This document shows positions 29,369 to 42,799 of a stretch of 64,000 nucleotides of DNA, in pieces. The DNA is from Siderastrea radians (taxonomy: Eukaryota > Cnidaria > Anthozoa > Scleractinia > Rhizangiidae): NCBI GenBank assembly GCA_964017195.1, contig OZ024894.1:29771325-29835324 (forward strand), written 5' to 3'. The notes below the pieces were generated by a model. That model saw nothing but the letters and a program-made list of their open reading frames with translations, was not told the origin of the DNA and ran no database searches. Both the position numbers and the translations under genes were made by a program. Each line of letters opens with the position of its first letter. Positions within the stretch are counted from its first letter, which is position 1.

Positions 29369-30024
29369 CGTTGCCATGGACACCGCGGCAAAATGCACTG
29401 CGCACGCGCTGTATTTTTACTTCTTGTCAATGCTCCCCTATTGAAAACTATTGGCAAGAATAACAAACTCGGGTTCTGGCCACGAATTTTGAAAAACTTA
29501 AGCTCCAGACATCAAACTTAAGGTTAAAAAATCCAGAGCAGCTTCAATATAGTTTTATCTGTTTCTACACCTTTGCACCTCGTAGTTTCGGGCTTGCACC
29601 TACAGCGAAAAACATCATGAAAGTCGATAGTTTATGTTCGCATGTCGCCATTGTAGTGGCATTAGGGACTTTAAGCAACCACCACAGCGACGGCAACGAG
29701 AACGTCGAAAAACAATTGGCTTTAAATGAGCAAAACAATGACTCTGCACGTGCGTTACACATTCTGGTACATTTCTTTTCAGTCCTCTGCAAAACAACAA
29801 CGTGAAATGACCAGTTTTAAGTTTTTTTTTTTTTTTTGGAGAACGGGAACACACGAGGGTGAATTTTTCTTCTCTTACCGGACTTGAGCGCTATCCCTGC
29901 GAATTCAGTTCCCTGACAGTTCGAAAGCACACCGAATGAAAATGAACAACATCAGCTCGAAACCGGAAATGGCCGAAGTGAGCGCATGCGCAGACGTTTT
30001 GCCGCGGTGTCGTTGCCATGGCAA
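29369..30024. mobile_element. TIR element, 0.66 kb
   Basis: The left end TTGCCATGGACACCGCGGCA and the right end, read in reverse (TTGCCATGGCAACGACACCG), share over 40 bases including CACCGCGGCAAAA and GCGCA-GCGCT, with small indels. The interior contains a GCGACGGCAACGAGAACGTC-type repeat (about 29,690). No transposase ORF; non-autonomous. Confidence 0.7.
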
Positions 30025-30646
30025 GAACGGATTAGATGAACAATGACATATCATGCCAAGTTGTTTCCAGATAAACTTTAGGAAAAGTTACAAAGTATGA
30101 TGGTTTTTGCTTTCATGTATGTAAAAAAAAAAGTTATGAACGTCAGCGGTGACACTTTGTGCTCGCCCCGCCCCCGCACCCCTCCTCTCCTTCCAGGCTG
30201 AACAGGGTTATAAGATCGAAAATATTACATGTTCGTGAATACATGAAACGACCACATCTATGAACTGCAGATGAAACATGGGATGATGACGACTATGACA
30301 GTAAAATACATTAACTTGAGCGTTGAAAAAGAAAAACATAAAAAAAATCAAGCTTGAACGGGATTCGAACCCATGAATTCGAAACTTTGTGCGTCGAACT
30401 GAAGAGGGCTGCTTCACAATGTAAACGAAAGAATTTAAACTACGGAAAATGGAATGAATTATAACTTGTATCAATACTCACATATTGAAATAATACCAAA
30501 AAGACGTCGTACCCATATAGTTCCTTCTATTCGAATAATGTTCCTCGTCATGCTTAATTAGTGGATGTTCTATTCAAGTTATGACCCGCAAGTTTTGTAC
30601 AACGAGAATGATTTAAACAGTCTCAATTACCAAGTATCAATCACTA

Positions 30647-30805
30647 GCCCTTTTCACAGTTAACTCTTCTCATTTGCATTACAATATATTTGCACCTGGA
30701 TGCGAGGCAGTTTCGGGCAAAAAGTGCAGAATTGCCCGAAATTGCCACACATCCACGTTCAAAAACATTGTAATGCACGTAAGAAAAGGTAACCGTGAAA
30801 AGGGC
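30647..30805. mobile_element. TA-flanked MITE, 159 bp
   Basis: GCCCTTTTCACAGTTAAC at the left matches GGTAACCGTGAAAAGGGC at the right in inverted form, and TA dinucleotides flank both ends as in Tc1/mariner insertions. Confidence 0.75.
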
Positions 30806-30807
30806 TA

Positions 30808-32540
30808 TTAGTGTACAACTTACTTCAATTTCGTAGTATACTGAGCTCATAGCTATAGCTATTGCTATCGCTAGCTATAGGTAAAGCAGCGCTGAGATGG
30901 CTTTTACTTCATGTACCAGGATTTTGAGTGGAACAAGTGTTATTTTACATGAACAATCCCTCTATCACTTATAAATTTTTCTCGGTTGACATAACCAAAC
31001 GTTTCGTTAAAAAGTTTTTCCGTACGACTTCTCTACTAGCAGGTTGTAAGATAAAAATCTGTTCGTAGGGAGCAAATCAGCCGTATGCAGGAGGTAAGAG
31101 AAACGAGAGAAAAAAATAAATGAAAGACAGAAAAAAAAAGACAAACGGAAGAAACAACTCACCCTCTCATGTAATACTGCCGAATTTACCCCCTGCGAGT
31201 TCGGGCTGTGATACGGTGGTTTGAAAGGTTTTATTAGCGAGCAATTAATTACAATCGTCTAGTTAAAGGGGCAGTGTCACGGGGATTTTCCTCGCATTAC
31301 GTCAAAACGTCGCTGAGAGTGAGATTAAATGCCTTCACTCACACACAAAATGCTCCTGGAACATCAAGAGGGAGATATCAGTGAATTTTTGCAAGGAGAG
31401 CAAACCACAGTAAGTTTTCAATGATTTTTGCAAGATACAAACACAGAATTTGAAAACGTTCGCCAGACGTTTTCAAGTTGTAATCCACTTCCATCTTGGC
31501 CATCCGTGGCCAAAGACACTTAGTAATAGCTTCACTGAATTAGTATGGTGTCTGAACAAGAAAATGACCAATATTTTTAGGCTTTCGTATATGTTAATGT
31601 GACTATTGGCTTTTCAGTGGGGTCAAACGCGAGCAAAATCCTCGTGATACTACCCCGTTAATTATATAATGAAAAACATAGGGCACTGTGTGCTAGACCG
31701 AACATATCAAAGAAAATATGGACACGCTAGCCTAAGAGACTTGGAAGACTTCCTAAGGTCTTCAAACCAATTGACTAGAGCTGTAATTGTCGGAAGGGAA
31801 CTTCTGCATGGGGTGGATATCCTCAATGTGAAGAACAAGGCTAGCTTGTTTTCTGGAATGCATGCACCATGCAGTATTGCAGAGACGTGTAGTCGACAGT
31901 AAAGATGCGACGTTCAGAAATCAGGGACTGGTACATGAGCTGGAGCTCCATGGAGAGCTTCACAAAGACTGGAAAGGTTAAAAAGAATTCGACCCTAGCC
32001 GATGTCAAACTAGGCATGCAGGTATTACTAAAGGCGGATTTTACTTGTGATAATTGACACACTTGCCCATAAGCATGAGAGACCTTATAAATCAGGATAT
32101 TTAAATAAAGTTTAGACGAGAGACAAGGCCGCAGTTTAGTCGATTTCAGTCCTGCGAAGCCAAATATGTAAGTGTTATTTAAAGTAACTAGTGTCATATA
32201 TCTCCTTTAAATAACCACCTTTTAAGAGGATGTGGTGATTCATTAGTTTTAAACCTCGTTCTTAGTTTAAATTTGTTCCAATAATCGGCCCACGTTTAAC
32301 CTTTGAAAAAAAAGGCTCTTCTTACATGCACATTATACGCACTAGGCTGCAAATACATCGTCCTAAAATATAAAGTAAGCGTTTTGCTCTTATGTTATAC
32401 GCGTGTTTTTCTTGTATCCATTATCCCCACCCAGTATTAGACTTAAGCCTAATCAGAAGAATGACAAGAAATGCGGAAAATTGACGTCTAATCACTGAGT
32501 TTCATCGTTGCTGAAAGATAAGGAAAGGCGGAACTTTAGT
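30808..32540. other. Host non-coding DNA
   Basis: Includes A/G-rich runs near 31,090-31,150. ORFs here lack recognisable domains or splice-bounded exons. Confidence 0.45.
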
Positions 32541-34270
32541 GGCAATGTCTGTAAGAGCGGTCCACTGCATTTCGGGTCAGAAAAAAGTTTTCCCTCAAAC
32601 TTTGTCCAGGAAACCATCTTGGGTCACAAGTAAATGAAACGAGTTTCGTTTTGGGAAATACGGTAAAATATTTTTTTTGGAGCCCACAACAGTAAGAGCG
32701 ACAAAAGGCGTATAATTAGCCCCTGGCCAGACACGAAAATTGTATAAGTTGGCGACCTCACTGCTCAAAAACCACAACATGCAGCAAAAAATTGTTATTA
32801 TTTTTAAGTTAAGAGGTCCTTCAAGGGTGTAAAGCGTATGTTAAATTTAATCTGTGTTTAAGTGGAAGCTCGTGATAATTGATATATTAACACTCATCTG
32901 AGCGCTTTCTGAAAACTCGCAAAAGTACCCTGTCTTCGTCGGCCTTTATTTCCCGAGTCCAGACCGAGTCGATCTAAATTCTTATCGAAGTGCGTTAATG
33001 AGATGTCAGGGAGTACAGAAATATAAAAATACCTTGCACTTTTTATCGTCCTTTACCACAGTGACTTCGAACTTTTGGTGATTTTTTCGAATATGACACA
33101 CGCATTATGCAAATCAGGTTGTTGAGAAAATTCGGATTGTGTGAACTGAATAGCTTCTAGATTTTAAGATTTCTCCATTTCAAGTCATAAATACAGAAAA
33201 GCATACACAAATAGAAGTTTTGAACTGTTCAAATTGATGAAATAAGCGAATTACTGAGTCCTGATCTTTGGATGCTAATCCGGAGAATTGCGTGACTCGC
33301 ATTATGCAAATTAGGTTGTCTGCTAAACTTGGTCCGTTCCGGTAACCGTTGCAAAAAAACATTTTAACTGTGTGGATCCCACTTTTGTTTTAATTGAATA
33401 TTAAAGAAATGTTAAGACTACATGCACTGTAGGTAGAAAACGTTGACGATGAATTCAGCAAGTTACAGTACCGACTTCTATTCGTGTGTCATTTGTAGAA
33501 CTCTGTTTGCAATGAAATGGACAGCTTGTTGGATAAAAAGGAATCTCTACTTTTTGGTAGTCGGGTCTTGATTTTTTATGTCTTCGCTTTGGTCTTTTGA
33601 TCTTCCTTTTCCACAGCGCCTTCGAACTTTTGGTGCTTTTGTCCCAGGGGGAGGGACACTTGACCAACTGAGGGTTTGAGGGCCTGACTGTGTAGGACAA
33701 AAAAAGCCCTAAATTACCTACTCTGTTTAGGACAACGCCCTCTATTTTGGGTCCCTGTTTAGAGCAAATGATTATTATACCAACTCCCTTGTTTTACACA
33801 ATTTTAAGTGTTTCAAAGACCAGCAAACGTCCCCGATCTAGGATACCTAAATACTGTGTAAGTCATATTTAATGAGGACAATCGGGTCTGACCATACCCT
33901 GTTTACGACAAGTTGATACCCTATTTAGGACAGACTCGGTTAAAATTTTGTACCCTGTTTAGGACAGAGAGGCCAAAAACCATACCTTGTCCAGCGGCAC
34001 GTTCCCGTATAGGCAATATAGGGGAGTAACCCCCGCCCTGGGCTTTTGTTCCGGGGCTTTTGTTAAGCGTTTTATTTTGTTTAATATGCAAACGCTTGAG
34101 ACAAGCAAGGTTGTTTGCGTGTCAAAGACCGCGGATTATACGCTGCCGATGTTTGGATGCTTTAGGGCAAAATGTGACGAAAGTTATGCCAACTGGATTT
34201 TTTGCCAAATAAGAGACGTGTAACTTTTAGGATCTCTCTTTCATCGATGTTTGATTTGAAACGGCTAAAG
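32541..34270. repeat. Left arm of a large inverted repeat
   Basis: Read in reverse it matches 36040-37349 along its length; for example a 60-codon stretch at 33180-33362 (minus) is identical in translation to 36529-36711 (plus). The left arm is longer because about 33,690-34,040 holds an extra block of CCCTGTTTAGGACA-type repeats absent from the other arm. Confidence 0.85.
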
Positions 34271-34780
34271 CCATGTGTTCATGGGATAGTCACCTGGCCA
34301 CAGATTCCCGTTTTTAAAACAGTGCTCTGGTTCCTTTTCTTCAGTTCAATCAAAGGACTTGGATATCATTGTATCAGTTTTGATATAAAAAAGCTTCAAC
34401 AACGAAAACAAAAAAAGCCTAATTCTGCATCATTCTGCATCACGTGTTTTGATTTCATGTCCAAATTCAGTTAAGACCTAGCTCTTAAAGAACTGGAGGC
34501 TTCTTGGAACCTTGCTGACTTCGAGTGGAAGCGCCTCACAGACGACGGTGAATCGCTTAACTTTCGAGCTACTTTCGCACTCTGGTGAAGGTGTCTTTTG
34601 ATAAGCCATTTCGGAATTGTCTTAAGCCTCTCTATCAAAGCGAGGCTAGGTGCACACCTTTAATATTTAAAAATATGGTCTTATTTACACGTGAATGAAA
34701 ACTAATTTTCATATGAAAGGTTGTGCACTTAGGCTCGCTTTGAAAGGGAGGCTTAAAGCAATTGTGGTCAACCTAAATGT

Positions 34781-35191
34781 GTTCTACAAGATTTACAACG
34801 TGTCTTGAACTGTTCAGCAAGACTCATTTATTCAACAAGTAAATTTGAACATGTCACACCTTTGCTTTTAAATCTTCACTGGCTTCCTGTTGAACAAAGG
34901 ATTATTTTCAAGATCGCTCTGGTTTTATTCAAAGCTCTTCATGACGCTGCTCCCAGTTACATCACGGAACTTCTAAGGCCTTACAAGCCTAGCACGCAGG
35001 ACACTGAGATCGTCTAGTCATTATCTCCTTGGTTTCCCAGATTTAATCTGAAAACGTATGGCGGTCGTTCCTTTACAGTTGCTGCTCCGACCATATGGAA
35101 CAGCCTTCCCTTAGAATTAAGAAAATGTGTATCTCTTTCGACTTTTAAGTCTAAACTTAAGACTTGGCTGTTTAAAGAAGCTTTTGGCTAG
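34781..35191 (+). mobile_element. 3' end of a CR1/L2-like LINE
   Basis: The translation has VLQDLQRVLNCSARLI, HVTPLLLNLHWLPVEQRI, LFKALHDAAPSYITELL, then after one in-frame stop (35015-35017) YGGRSFTVAAPTIWNSLP and LKTWLFKEAFG. This is the order at the C-terminus of CR1/L2-type reverse transcriptases. A TTA microsatellite follows at 35348-35404, as is common for the tails of these elements. It is 5'-truncated and dead. Confidence 0.88.
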
Positions 35192-35347
35192 GAATTCTGA
35201 TTTATTTCTCGTTATGATCAATTTTAGTTCATTTTTATTTGTTTATTTGTTGTTTTTTTAAGATTATTTGCAGATTAACGTAATGAGAACTTTGTAAAGC
35301 ACCATTGGACCATTGGGAAATGGCGCTATAGAAATTTATTATAAATA

Positions 35348-35359
35348 TTATTATTATTG

Positions 35360-35404
<45 letters not shown>
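35348..35404. repeat. (TTA)n microsatellite tail
   Basis: Nearly pure TTA repeats with two TTG interruptions, 157 bases after the LINE stop codon. Confidence 0.9.
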
Positions 35405-36039
35405 GTTGGGAAATGGCCTATTTCACTTCTCGCTCACAGGTCTGATCAAATTCTCGACTTAAACAAAGAACTACCCCTAAGTTCCGCATCCTTTGAACAG
35501 TTCACTTGAAGGATAATCATTTCTTTTGAATTATTAGACACGATCACGATCTCAGTTTAGCGATCATGTCGTGGGTGAGAGGGGAGCCTAGCTATGGCCT
35601 TTGTATTTCCGGGGCTTTTCCCGCCCATAGGGCTTCGCCGAGCAAAGAACTGTACTGGCTTTTGTACAAACCCTCTTCACTGACTTGCTGTTGACGTGCC
35701 AAGGTGGAAAATTATCTGACAAGCATTTACTAATTTCAATGTTGGACGTTACTATTTAACTGGGAAACAATAGCTTCTAGTAATTTTTGGCCACCTCAGG
35801 CCTCAGCCTGAAAACACCATAAAAGCTTATAATTATAACAGCCTGCCTGAGCCTCATTGTTGTTGATTTTCCTGTGATTCTGATATTGTATTTATTCTCT
35901 TATGTTTCTCATTATACATTAATTGCAATACTTGTAAATGCAATAAAACTGATTGAGAGAACAAAACGAACAAGAGCACTGTTATATATTATAAAAGGCC
36001 ATCTAACCAACCCTGGAAAAGGAACCTACCAAGACGTAG
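35405..36039. other. Host non-coding DNA between the inverted arms
   Basis: No coding or repeat structure recognised; together with the LINE it forms the 1.8-kb spacer of the inverted repeat. Confidence 0.5.
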
Positions 36040-37349
36040 CTTTAGCCGTTTCAAATCAAACAAAAACTTTCAAGTTTCTTATAACCTGATGAAACTTTTG
36101 GCAGAAAATTTAGTTTGCATAATTCTCGTCACATTTTGCCCCAAAGCATCCAAACATCGGCACTTTATAATTCGCGGTCTTTTTGAGTTTGCTCCACTGA
36201 CGCGAACAACCTAGTTTGTATAAACAAGATAAAGCGCTTGACAAAAGTCCCGGGACAAAAGCACCAAAATTTCGAAGGCGTTGTGGAAAAGGAAGATCAA
36301 AGAGCAAATTGTAGGAATAGAAAACCAAAACTTGACTACAAAAAAGTAGAGATTCATTGTTACAAGTTGTCCATTTCATTGCAAAAAGAGTTATTAATAT
36401 GACACATGAATAGAAGTCAGTGCTTTAACTAGCTGAATTCGTCGTCAACGTTTTCTACCTACAGTGCATGTAGTCTTAACATTTCTTTAATATTCAATTA
36501 AAACAAAAGTGGGATCCAAACAGTTAAAATGTTTTTTTGCAACGGTTACCGGAACGGACCAAGTTTAGCAGACAACCTAATTTGCATAATGCGAGTCACG
36601 CAATTCTCCGGATTAGCATCCAAAGATCAGGACTCAGTAATTCGCTTATTTCATCAATTTGAACAGTTCAAAACTTCTATTTGTGTATGCTTTTCTGTAT
36701 TTATGACCTGAAATGGAGAAATCTTAAAATCTAGAAGCTATTCAGTTCACACAATCCGAATTTTCTCAACAACCTGATTTGCATAATGCGTGTGTCATAT
36801 TCGCAAAAATCACCAAAAGTTCGAAGTCACCGTGGTAAAGGACGATAAAAAGTGCAAGGTATTTTTATATTTCTGTACTCCCTGACATCTCATTAACGCA
36901 CTTCGATAGGAATTTAGAGCGACTCGGTCTGGACTCGGGAAATAAAGGCCGACGAAGACAGGGTACTTTTGCGAGTTTTCAGAAAGCATTCAGATGAGTG
37001 TTAATATATCAATTATCACGAGCTTCCACTTCAACTCAAATTAAATTTAACACACGCTTTACACCCTTGAAGGACCTCTTAACTTAAAAATAATAACACT
37101 TTTTTGCTGCATGTTGTGGTTTTTGAGCAGTGAGGTCGCTAACTTATGCAATTTTCGCGACTGGCCAGGTGCTAATTTACGCCTTTTGCCGCTCTTACTG
37201 TTGTGGGCTGTAAAAAAACTATTTCAACGTATTTCCTAAAACGAAACTCGTTTCATTTACTTGTGACCCAAGATGGTTTCCTGGGCAAAGTTTGAGGAAA
37301 AACTTTTTTCTGACCCGAAATGCAGCGGACCGCTCTTACAGACATTGCC
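36040..37349. repeat. Right arm of the large inverted repeat
   Basis: Inverted partner of 32541-34270, ending at CAGACATTGCC (37,340-37,349) opposite GGCAATGTCTG at 32,541. Similarity is high throughout with scattered substitutions, so the duplication is fairly young. Confidence 0.85.
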
Positions 37350-37782
37350 CTTAATCAGCTGATGCCATTTTCAATAATTAAGGTGGTGTTTCAGTCAAAT
37401 TTGTTAGTGTTGGCGCTGAACGGTGCTGTTCAAAGAGTGAAGCAAGCAGCGACAATTTAATGCTGCAACACGGCTTTTTCGTTGTAACAAAGTTCAGTTC
37501 AACAACAAGTCGATTGGGTCCGAAAACAAAGCGAAAGGAAAAAATATGTTTATTTATGATGTGATCAATCTTATTCATTTATTGTGCTTTTTTATTCCCT
37601 AGGGTTAGATATCGAGCTGAATTTAATCCCTCGGACGTACAAGTCGGTAAGGGGGAAGGGGGTGGATGCCCCCTTCATAAGGTTTTTCTTGAATTTTTCC
37701 AAAGCGATTTTTTATAAGCACCTGCCGTTTTTAGTAGCTCTACGGATATCCCTTAGACACATTTTGACATAAGTTTGGTGAG

Positions 37783-39754
37783 CAGTCCGGGATCGTTATC
37801 AATTTTGATAACCATGTTACGTCACAACATGGCGGCCATTTCAGAAATCGGGGATGTTCGTACTTGGTCAGCTTTATTCGTTATTTGTTCGGTAATACTC
37901 GGGTTATATACCAATAGTTCTATTCGAGAAAGCCAGGGAAGGAATGAACTCCACGTGTGTCAAAGATGGCGGATGAAGGCAGACGATGAAGAAGCAAATT
38001 TTACTCGCAAAGAGAAAGAACACTACAGATTCTGCGTCCAAATCAGGTATGTTTTTCCACTTTGCCTTTAAATTTGAGTTGGTTAAAGATTTTTGTGGCA
38101 TCCACAAAAATTATGTCGTAATCTTTAACCTTATTCCTTTCGATTTGTCGTTTGTTTATCGTTGTGCACGATTTATTTAAAAAGTGCACTAGGGTATTTT
38201 GATTTGCAGTCCGATTGCATCACTAACCGCCATTTTGTGATCCTATTGACTGCGTCGCTTGATCCGTCGTGTCTAAGATGCTTCGTTAAATAGATTTTTG
38301 TGGTAATCCCCAGACATTGTTACACAGATGCGTTTGAATTTCTGTGACAAATTTAAGAAAGCTTACGGCTATAAAATGGTATTAGAGGACCTGCACGACT
38401 CCTACTTCACGTCTTTGTAAGCCGCGTCTGATATATCTCGATCTTTCGACCAATTTTGCTTCTTATATTTTTGTAGTGGGTTTAGTTTGGAGGATGTTTG
38501 AATGATGACTGAATTGAGCAGTTTATAAGGTTAGGCGTCGCATCTTTAAGACTTTGATCTCGAGTTCATATCTGTCTTTTTCTGATATCTTGTGGCTTAG
38601 TGCCTGTGTGTTATTCTTAGTTAAAGTTGACCAAATCTGATCGTCTGTTAAGCGACTAAATGTGGTTTTAATGAGCTGCTCTCGGAGCGACTTTAGAATA
38701 CCTGGCCACTTATCTACATATCTTTCAATGCTTTGAAGAACGAGCCATATGAATACAAAAGAAACAATTGTTTAATGTTCAATGACATGCAAATATGTGC
38801 CCGGGTATTCTAAAGTTTAGCCGGCCCGGCCGCGGCTTATTGTGTTTAATTCTGTTGCAGGATGTTGTGTTGCGCATCACGGAGTGTAGCTATAGACCTT
38901 TTTCGTCAAGAAATTGAAAGTTGTAGCTTCTTTAGAGCTAAGCTTATATCTTTCGTTCTAAACAATCTTCCGCACATGCAAATTAAGTCTTAGATACGTG
39001 AACAATTGCAGCCTCAATCACCTCCCGTGCAATAGAATACTTCAATATACAAGCACAAGTATAAGCTGTATCGTCGTTTGTGACAGCAATATTTGTTCAT
39101 GGTGATTATTTCGTTTTTACTACAGACTGATGAACGTTCACCTTCCCTGCCATGAACACGGCAAAGAAAAAGAAGCAAGAACAGAGTGAACACTGTGAAA
39201 ATAAAATGTAATCAAATGAATGAATAAACGCTTTGTTAATAGAATAATCGTTGTCTTCCTTCACTTGTCATTTCCCTCAGAACAGTCGTTGCTTGAGAAA
39301 ATTTGACGCCGTATCCTGCGAGCAAAGTCTCCTTCAATCTTCCTCCGATTTTTCTAGATCGAAGGAGACTCTACTAACAGGATATCGAGCTGGGTCAATG
39401 AAGTATTCGAAATTCATGTCACAGCTTTTGGAAATAATTTCTTAGCCTGCGAATACAGCTGCGTCTCCGCGCTCCGGCAGCTTGCCGCGTTCGGAGGGAA
39501 GAGACGTCTAATACATAATATCATTCTCAAATAATGTTCTTTTCATATTCCTGTGATATAAACATGAAATTCACTTGAAGAAAGTACAATGTAACTACTT
39601 CTCAGCCTTTCCGAAATCGTCTCGCATTCGTCCGCCATATTGAATTTATGGCCGATGCCTCGCAAATAGCGTCACGTGCACAAAAATTTGAGAGGCGATT
39701 GGCTAATGGTTTGCTTTGCTCTGAGTTATCAAAATTGATAACGATCCCGGACTG
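37783..39754. mobile_element. 2-kb element with perfect 30-bp TIRs
   Basis: CAGTCCGGGATCGTTATCAA and the following ten bases at 37783-37812 recur exactly in inverted form at 39725-39754. The TIR itself ends in a palindrome, GTTATCAATTTTGATAAC. GCCGCCAT-type sequence lies just inside each end. No transposase ORF was found inside. Confidence 0.75.
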
Positions 39755-40137
39755 GTGAGAAGCGGCTGCTATGTTTACTAGATATGACGTCATACGTAGC
39801 AGTTAGTAAAGCCAGTTTTGGAGAAAAATGTGTGTTTTCCACCTTTTTTTAGAAAGCACAAATTGTTCAGAAAAAGCAGCAAAGTGCTTAATTATAACAT
39901 TATTTTACATGTCTAGCATGAAAAAAAAGTATTTAATTTCTGCCGATTTTTGACAATGTCTAAGCGTGGTTAAAATCACCGCCCCCAGCAGCGCAACCCA
40001 TAATATATACCTCACCTTGTAATACTCATCATGATCGATCAAAGGCTTTCTATCAAAGGCAAAATCTTTCTGAAATATCAAAACGCAGCAAAAACCCAGG
40101 GGAGGGGCTACATCAGCCCCCCCCCCCCCCCTTGTGT

Positions 40138-40264
40138 CACGGTGGGAGTGTGACTTTGCTTGTATGTCCGAGGGTTAAAGATAGAGAAAGAGGTTAATAT
40201 TGAACCATATACCCCTATTGTACTTAACTCTCGAACGTACAAGCAAAGTCACAACCCCACCGTG
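40138..40264. mobile_element. Hairpin MITE, 127 bp
   Basis: CACGGTGGGAGTGTGACTTT at the left pairs with AAAGTCACAACCCCACCGTG at the right; the arms continue to CGAGGGTTAA / TTAACTCTCG. Related TTAACCCTCGGACGTACAAG ends occur near 37,630, 41,215 and 56,245, so this is a dispersed family. Confidence 0.75.
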
Positions 40265-42131
40265 GTACAAGGAGGTGATGGGTGTGGACCACCGCCCCTC
40301 CCCCCTGGATATTTTATATGTTATAATATTTCGAAAAGGTTTTTACCTTGAGTAGAAAGCCTGCGGGGTGCTCAACAAGATGAGGAATATATTATGGATG
40401 CCAGTGACATTGGAAATTATAAAAACAACGGCGGAAATTGACATTTTTGATGCTAGACACGAAGAATGTAACATAATTAAGCGTTTTGCTTCTTTTTGTC
40501 AACATTTTGTGCTTTTATCACCTACAAAAGGTGAAAAACATGCATTTTTACTCAAAAATGGCCCGACCACCTGTCATTTATGACAACATATCTCGTAACC
40601 ATACTAACCAATTCTCACCAAAATTGTGTCAAAGGGACAGGTTCACGGCTCGGCGCATGTCCATTAGTCAAATTACTTTTTTCCGATTTATTAGTATTTC
40701 TATCGGTTAATAATCCCACTCATATGTATCTCAGCAATCACATACTATAGTAAGCCCAAGTAGAACGGCGGTGCTGGACTAAATTCCCAGGAAATATTAG
40801 TGGATTGCATCAACCCTGCTAACGTTGAATTTATTGTTGGCCCGAAGGTTTCATTCCACGGTTGATGAATTTACCGCTATTTGCACGCGCTTTAGTCAAA
40901 TGGCTGCCAGGAGCGCGTGCAGATAGCTGAGAAATCATTAAATGCGAAACTTTGGCAAGAAAATTTCACACCAGAGCAATCTACTCGCAATAATATTGCT
41001 TGCAATTGCCTACTCTACAGCGTGCACAGGCGAAAAAACAGCATTTTGATTCATGAGCATGCGCTAAACCGCAAACCCTTCCCTTTAAAATGTGTATAAG
41101 GGATAAGCGTACAGCTACTGAAAACGGCAGGTGCTGATGAAAAATCGTCTTGGACAAATTCAAGAAAAACCTTATGCCAACCCCCCCCCCAACTCCCTCC
41201 CTTGCACGCCCGAGGGTTAAATGCATTCCTTTGTACACAGCTTACATGCATTTTACATAACACATTACACATATTCTATTTACTTATTTATTTAAGTATT
41301 TATTTATTTATTTATCCATTTATTTCGTTTAAAAATTACAATTGTATTTGCTAAAGATGAGCTACCGAGCAAATGTGACACTAACATAGCTTATGTAGCT
41401 AACTGTAACTTACATAAAACAGGATAACTACTTCGAAAAAAATATCTTGCTAATTTAAAATATTAATATCATTGGTGACAAATTACTACTTTATTTTGGC
41501 GCGAAGTTTTAGTATTAATTTATAATTTCACAAGTGAAATTAGCACATTGTTACTGATAAAGATGTTTAGTGACAGAACTACAGCGATTCTGGAAATATT
41601 CATTGAGGACACAATCGGTAATCTGTTAATTTTGACTTTTAATTGAATGAACCTCTCATAAACCAACTGCGAGGCAAAAGTCTGACAGCGAACATTTTTT
41701 GACGGCGAGCCGGCAGTTGCTGATAGAGAGATTGATCGCGAACTCAGAGAAGTTAAATAACGAATATTAAAAAGCTGAATCGATAATATTTGGGGACTTG
41801 TGGAAAGCGATAGGCTTTTAACTTTAGTAGATCGTCTCCATGTAGTGTGTTTGTGTTATTACTGATCTCGAATGCAACCAAGAGGCCTATACTGGTCAGA
41901 AAGTTTTCGTTTTCAGGGGCTAACTTTGACGACGTACATCGGGCATAAGTGGTAACGTATTAGGACACTTAAATATTGATTTTAAAGGTTAAACATCTGC
42001 CCCCAGCAGTTACTTCCGGCTTTAAGGTTTATGCAACAAACCCCGCAGCTTGATGTATAGCCAATACGTGAACTAATAAGAATAATCTCCTAGTCATATA
42101 ATTACTATTTATTGATAACGTAAATATTAAT
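40265..42131. other. Host non-coding DNA with repeat relics
   Basis: 41,080-41,220 is an inverted, diverged relative of 37,630-37,770 (shared AAGGTTTTTCTTGAATTT and GCACCTGCCGTTTT). A TTTA-rich stretch lies at 41,275-41,330. No gene seen. Confidence 0.5.
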
Positions 42132-42369
42132 CACTAGGCGAAATGGCAAATTTAAACGACCTTAAACATGACTTAACCCTGTCTTAAACATAAGTTTAGT
42201 AAGTTTAAGTTGCTGTTTAAGCAACTTATACCTAAGTTTAAGTTTTGCTTAAACCAATATTAAAATAACTTAAGGTTCATGTCTAATGTAGGTTTAAGTC
42301 CTTCTTAAACATAGGTTAAACAAATGTTTAGGGTAGTTTAATAGGGTCATTAAAAGTATTTTAAATGTA

Positions 42370-42720
42370 TGTTTCAGGCATGTTTAATTAGAACTTAAAC
42401 CTGCATTAGACATGAACCTTAAGTTATTTTAAGGTGGGTTTAAGCCAAAATTAAACTTGGTTGTAGGTTTAAGCCCTAATTAAATGTAACCAAAACAAAT
42501 GTTTAGTGTCGTTTAATAGAGACATTAAAGGTATTTTAAATATACGCTTCAGGCATGTTTAATTAGAACTTAAACCTGCATTAGACATGAACCTTAAGTT
42601 GTGTTAAGGTGGGTTTAAGCCAAAATTAAACTTGGTTGTAGGTTTAAGTCCTAATTAAATACACCCGAAACAGATGTTTAGTGTCGTTTAATAGTCATTA
42701 AAGGTCACGTATTTCTAGTT
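42370..42720. repeat. ~177-bp subterminal tandem repeat
   Basis: CAGGCATGTTTAATTAGAAC followed by TTAAACCTGCATTAGACATG recurs at about 42,375 and 42,552, each followed by the same TTAAGT and GGTGGGTTTAAGCC blocks. Confidence 0.75.
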
Positions 42721-42799
42721 AAATATTACTTTCAGTCACGTTTAAGAGCTATATCAAACGACACGAAACATGTGTTTCAGACATTAAACCTAGACTTAA

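Noticed and set aside
30350..30425. tRNA-like sequence with GGGATTCGAACCC on the plus strand
   Set aside because: The T-arm box is good, but a complete cloverleaf with a paired acceptor stem could not be built; more likely a tRNA-derived repeat fragment.
33180..33362. 60-codon ORF repeated identically at 36529-36711
   Set aside because: Identity follows from the inverted duplication; composition does not suggest a protein.
37775..38071. 98-codon plus-strand ORF at the edge of the 2-kb TIR element
   Set aside because: It begins with a non-ATG codon in the TIR and shows no recognisable domain.
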